Source of the DNA: Zelopaecilomyces penicillatus
Lineage: Eukaryota; Ascomycota; Sordariomycetes; Hypocreales; Pseudodiploosporaceae
Assembly: GCA_005765155.1 (NCBI GenBank)
Contig: VCCP01000005.1
Location: 2,666,001-2,730,000 of the forward strand
Direction of reading: 5' to 3'
Length of the DNA: 64,000 nt
How positions within the stretch are numbered: position 1 is the stretch's first letter; each line of letters begins with the position of its first letter. Of the stretch, positions 60,122 to 64,000 are shown piece after piece. The notes beneath the pieces are model-generated. The model saw only the letters and a program-made list of their open reading frames with translations, had not been told where the DNA came from and ran no database searches. The position numbers were made by a program, and so were the translations under genes.

Positions 60122-63100
60122 ATCTTTAATATATATTTTAGTAAATAAATCTTTATTTTAATAGATTCTTTTTTGAAACTATTTATTTTATTATTTAAAT
60201 ATATAAACAATAAAGAAAAGAATATATAAAAGGATTATTTAAAATATAATATATATTTTAAAATAAGATCTTTATTAATATATTATATATTTATTAATAA
60301 ATATATTATATTAAAAGAGAGTATATTTAATAAATTAATTGTTTTATTAAAATAATTAAATTAAAAATATATAATAATTTTTAATAATTTAATATATTTA
60401 TATAAAGGAAAATCTAGAGAAAAAATATATATTTATATTTAATAAGATTAAATTATTAAGATAAATTAGAAATCTAAAAACAAAGAATTAATAAAATAAA
60501 ATTATTTAAAAATAAATATAAGATTTATATTAAATAAAATAATAATAATTAATATAATTAATATAATATACTTAAATATATTAATTAATAAAGAATAGCT
60601 TTAATAAAACTTATTAAATATAATCTTTTATAAAATAAATAAATTAAAATTAATATAAGAAATAATTAAGCTATTTAAACTTATTAATAAAGTTAAATTT
60701 AATTTTTATATTATTAAATAAATTAATAAAAATATAATATATATTTATTTTATAATTAATATATAATTAATAAAAGATTTAAAACTGAATATATTATTAA
60801 AAATAAATTTTATTAATAAATATAATATTAATATCTTAATAATAAAAAAAGTATTATAAATTTATATTATTTAAAATATATTAATACCTTTTAAAATATA
60901 AATAAAATATAAATTAATTTATTAAAAGATAATAATATTATAAAATATAATAATTCCTTTAAAATTAAATAAATAAATCCTAATAAATTATATTTATCTT
61001 AATTATTATAATCCATATTTTATAAAATAAATATACTATTTTATATTAAAGAATACTTTAATTATAAATTATATTTATACCTTAAATATATTAAAGATGT
61101 CATCTATAATAAACTAGATTATAATAATAAATAATATAAATAAATTAATAAAATAAAAATATAAATAAAAATAAAAATATCTAAATAATTATAATAGATA
61201 TAAATACTATATTAGATTATAAGAAAATATTAATATAATAATAAGCTATATAAAAATAATAAATAATAAATTTAATTTATATAATAAAATAATTAAAGTA
61301 TTAAATCTATTTATAAATAAACTATAAAAGAAAATTAATTTATATTTAATAGATAAATATAATATTAAGAATCTTAAAAAAGATTCTATTATTAAATTAA
61401 TTAAATTAAATAAAATAAAAATTAAAAAAAAGAATTTATATATATATATAAAAATTCTAAAAAAGGCTATTATTATTATAAAACTAATTAAATCTTATAA
61501 TGTATAATATAATTAAAATATAATTCTAATAAATAAAAAAGATAAATTAAGAATTAATTTAATAAAAAGCTAATAAATTAAGAAATTAATAATAATACCT
61601 TATCTATTAGAAATTAAAAATTACAAATCTTTTAATATTATAATAAATAATTTTTATAATTAAGAATATATAAGCTAGATAAGAAAATTAATAAATTTTA
61701 ATTATCTTATTTTTATTTTATAATAATAAATTATAAATAAATAAAAAAAAAAGAATAATTATTAATTTAAAATAATTAAAAAAAATATTATATTAGATAT
61801 TTATCTTATTTCTTTATTAAAAAAAATAATATTATTTTTAAATAATAAAAAATATATATTAATATTAAATATATTAATATTAAATATATTAATATTAAAT
61901 ATATTAATATTAAATATATTAATATTAAATATATTAATATTAAATATATTAATATTAAATATATTAATATTAAATATATTAATATTAAATATATTAATAT
62001 TAAATATATTAATATTAAATATATTAATATTAAATATATTAATATTTCTTTATTAATATATAATATATAATATATAATAAATATAAGAATAGAATAATTA
62101 TAATTAATTTATAAAGATTAGAAATATCTTATTTTATATTAATAGGATTTAAAAATAATTTAGTTTTTATATAATAATTTATAGATTAAAGATTATATCT
62201 TTATATAGAATTTATTAAAGTATATATTAATAATATTATTATCTTTAATAATTATTTTAAGGATTATTATAAGTATTTATATAAAGTATTATATCTCTTT
62301 AAAAATCTATAATTAATAATCTTATCTTTAAAATCTTTTTATAAATATATATTAATTAAATTACTTAGATTTTAAATTAATATATTTAATATAAATATAA
62401 TAAAGAATAAAGAATAAAATAAAAATATTAATTATATTAATTAATTTAAAAGTATATTTAGGAGTAATAATTTGTTTAGATAATTTATTTATAGATTTTA
62501 AATAATGGCTAAACCCTTAAAAATATATAAAATAAATTTATTAAATAAATTAAAAAAAAGAAATTAAATTATTAAAAGAATTAATAAAAAAATAAGAATA
62601 TTTAAAATAAAGAAAACTTTATTTAAATTAATATTAATTAAAATATAATTATTTAAAATATTATAAAAATATTTAATAAAAAAGATAATATTATATTATT
62701 ATAATCTTATAAAATCTATTTTCTTTAAACTTAATATAAATAAATAAGAAATAGAATTTTTTATCTTTTATCTTAAAACTAATATATAGAATAATAAAAA
62801 TATATTAATTTAATAAATATAATTAATTATATTTTAAATAGATTATTAATAAAATCTAAGAAAAGATATAAATTAATTAAGCTTAAAATTAAATATTTAA
62901 TATAATTATATTAGAAATTAGGAATAATAATTTAATTATTATATTTATTAATTATAATTCTAATAGACTATATAATAATAAAAAAAATTAATTATATAAA
63001 TATATTAATATTAAATTTAATAAAAATAAATTATTAATTTATAATAATATTTATTTATTTAAATTAATATAGATTAGATATATATTATATATTAAAAAAA

Positions 63101-64000
63101 AAGATTATATATTTTAGATATTATTATAACTCTTAATTGAAGATAAAGAATTTTATAAAAAAGTTTAAGAAAATGTATTAAAAAAGAAAATAATAAATAA
63201 GCTTAATAATATCTAGAGTAAAGATATATATTATTTTATAATTATAATAATAATTTATAATAAATTAAAAAATAAATTTATTAAAACATATATAAAGAAT
63301 AATATATTTATTAGAATAATTAAAATAATTAAGATATAAAAACTTAAATAAAAAAATAATATAAAAGAAAGATTATTATATCTAAAATTATTATTTATAA
63401 TAAAAAATAAGCTATTATATTATTTAAAAATAAATGATATAAAAAGATTATATATTCTATAGAATTATATAATAAATATATTAATAAAGGAAAATAAGTA
63501 GAATTTCTATATAAAAATATATAAAACTATTATAGCTTTAAATAGCTTAATATTCTATTAAATAATAAAATAAATAAAATAATAAATATCTTATTATAAG
63601 ATATATTTAAAAAATTTAATAAATTTAATAAAATTATTAAATAAATTATAATTAATAATAATATTATATTAATTATTTTATATAATAACTATTAATTTTA
63701 TTATAGAATTATTAAAAGAAATATCTTAATTATTATAAAAGATATTAAAATATTAATATTTATTTAATATAATAATAATAATAATCTATAAATAAAATAA
63801 AAAATTAATTTTAATGCTAAGATTAATTTATTATACTATTAAATAATAAATTAAAGTATAATTAAAAACCTTATTATTATATAATTAAAGGATATTTAAA
63901 ATTATAATTAATAATTAAAATATAAAATTTATTTTAGATTTTTAAAAAGGATTCTTTAAAATATTAAAAATTAAACTTTCTTTTAATATTATATATTATC
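60122..64000 (+). mobile_element. RIP-degraded Gypsy-type pol remnant, runs off the window
   Basis: Around 62190-62380 the plus strand reads VYINNIIIFNNYFKDYYKYL, then FKNL-stop-LIILSLKSFYKY and LIKLLRF, the mutated form of a Gypsy RT YIDDIIIFS..KSF..KLLGF block. Further right, a Phe-rich RNase H-like reading continues to about 62900. No LTR was identified; the left limit is uncertain. A 15-bp minisatellite sits inside the RT region. Confidence 0.55.
61852..62045. repeat. 15-bp minisatellite, about 13 copies
   Basis: AATATTAAATATATT repeated perfectly for about 190 bp, inside the Gypsy RT remnant. Perfect copies within mutated DNA indicate expansion after RIP. Confidence 0.9.

Overview
The window is eukaryotic, from a filamentous ascomycete, most likely a member of the Eurotiales or a close relative (inferred from short GT..AG introns, an Esa1/MYST acetyltransferase, a Prs5-type PRPP synthetase and a Tad-like LINE). 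About 55 kb of the 64 kb is extremely AT-rich. In it CpA/TpG and CpG are almost absent while CpT/ApG survive, the footprint of repeat-induced point mutation (RIP). Only three host genes remain, in two GC-balanced islands.

Layout. 1-3886: Ty3/Gypsy element on the minus strand, lightly mutated, cut by the window edge; its LTR carries four 24-bp palindromes at an exact 32-bp pitch. 3887-24640: AT-rich graveyard with a minus-strand Copia fragment (8115-10992), a 577-bp TRIM-like miniature LTR element inside it (9754-10330), a full-length mutated Gypsy element (11516-18372), copies of a 194-bp LTR family, and a 9-bp minisatellite. 24662-26228: essential acetyltransferase gene ESA1 (minus strand). 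26400-39780: AT-rich, with a complete mutated chromovirus (28614-36595, 214-bp LTRs, ATAGA target duplication) that has about 2.5 kb of unexplained sequence downstream of its chromodomain. 39783-45390: an intact two-ORF LINE whose ORFs overlap at ATGA. 45766-49535: a short-chain dehydrogenase gene (plus) converging on a PRS5-like gene (minus). 49680-53600: AT-rich. 53603-60121: full-length mutated Copia element, with a GC-rich, unmutated solo LTR of the chromovirus family in its 5' LTR (ATAGC duplication). 60122-64000: mutated Gypsy pol remnant with a 15-bp minisatellite, running off the window.

How it fits together. The host genes do not form a pathway: one is the NuA4 histone acetyltransferase, one an NADP-type dehydrogenase, one a nucleotide-precursor enzyme subunit. 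The rest is a layered record of transposition and RIP. Old layers are reduced to AT-rich sequence in which reading frames survive only as stop-riddled similarity. Younger or shorter insertions (LINE, 213-bp solo LTR, interior of the miniature element) keep their GC. Boundaries between mutated DNA and genes are sharp, within about 20-30 bp of the ESA1 stop codon and of the dehydrogenase ATG. No tRNA, rRNA or CRISPR array was found.
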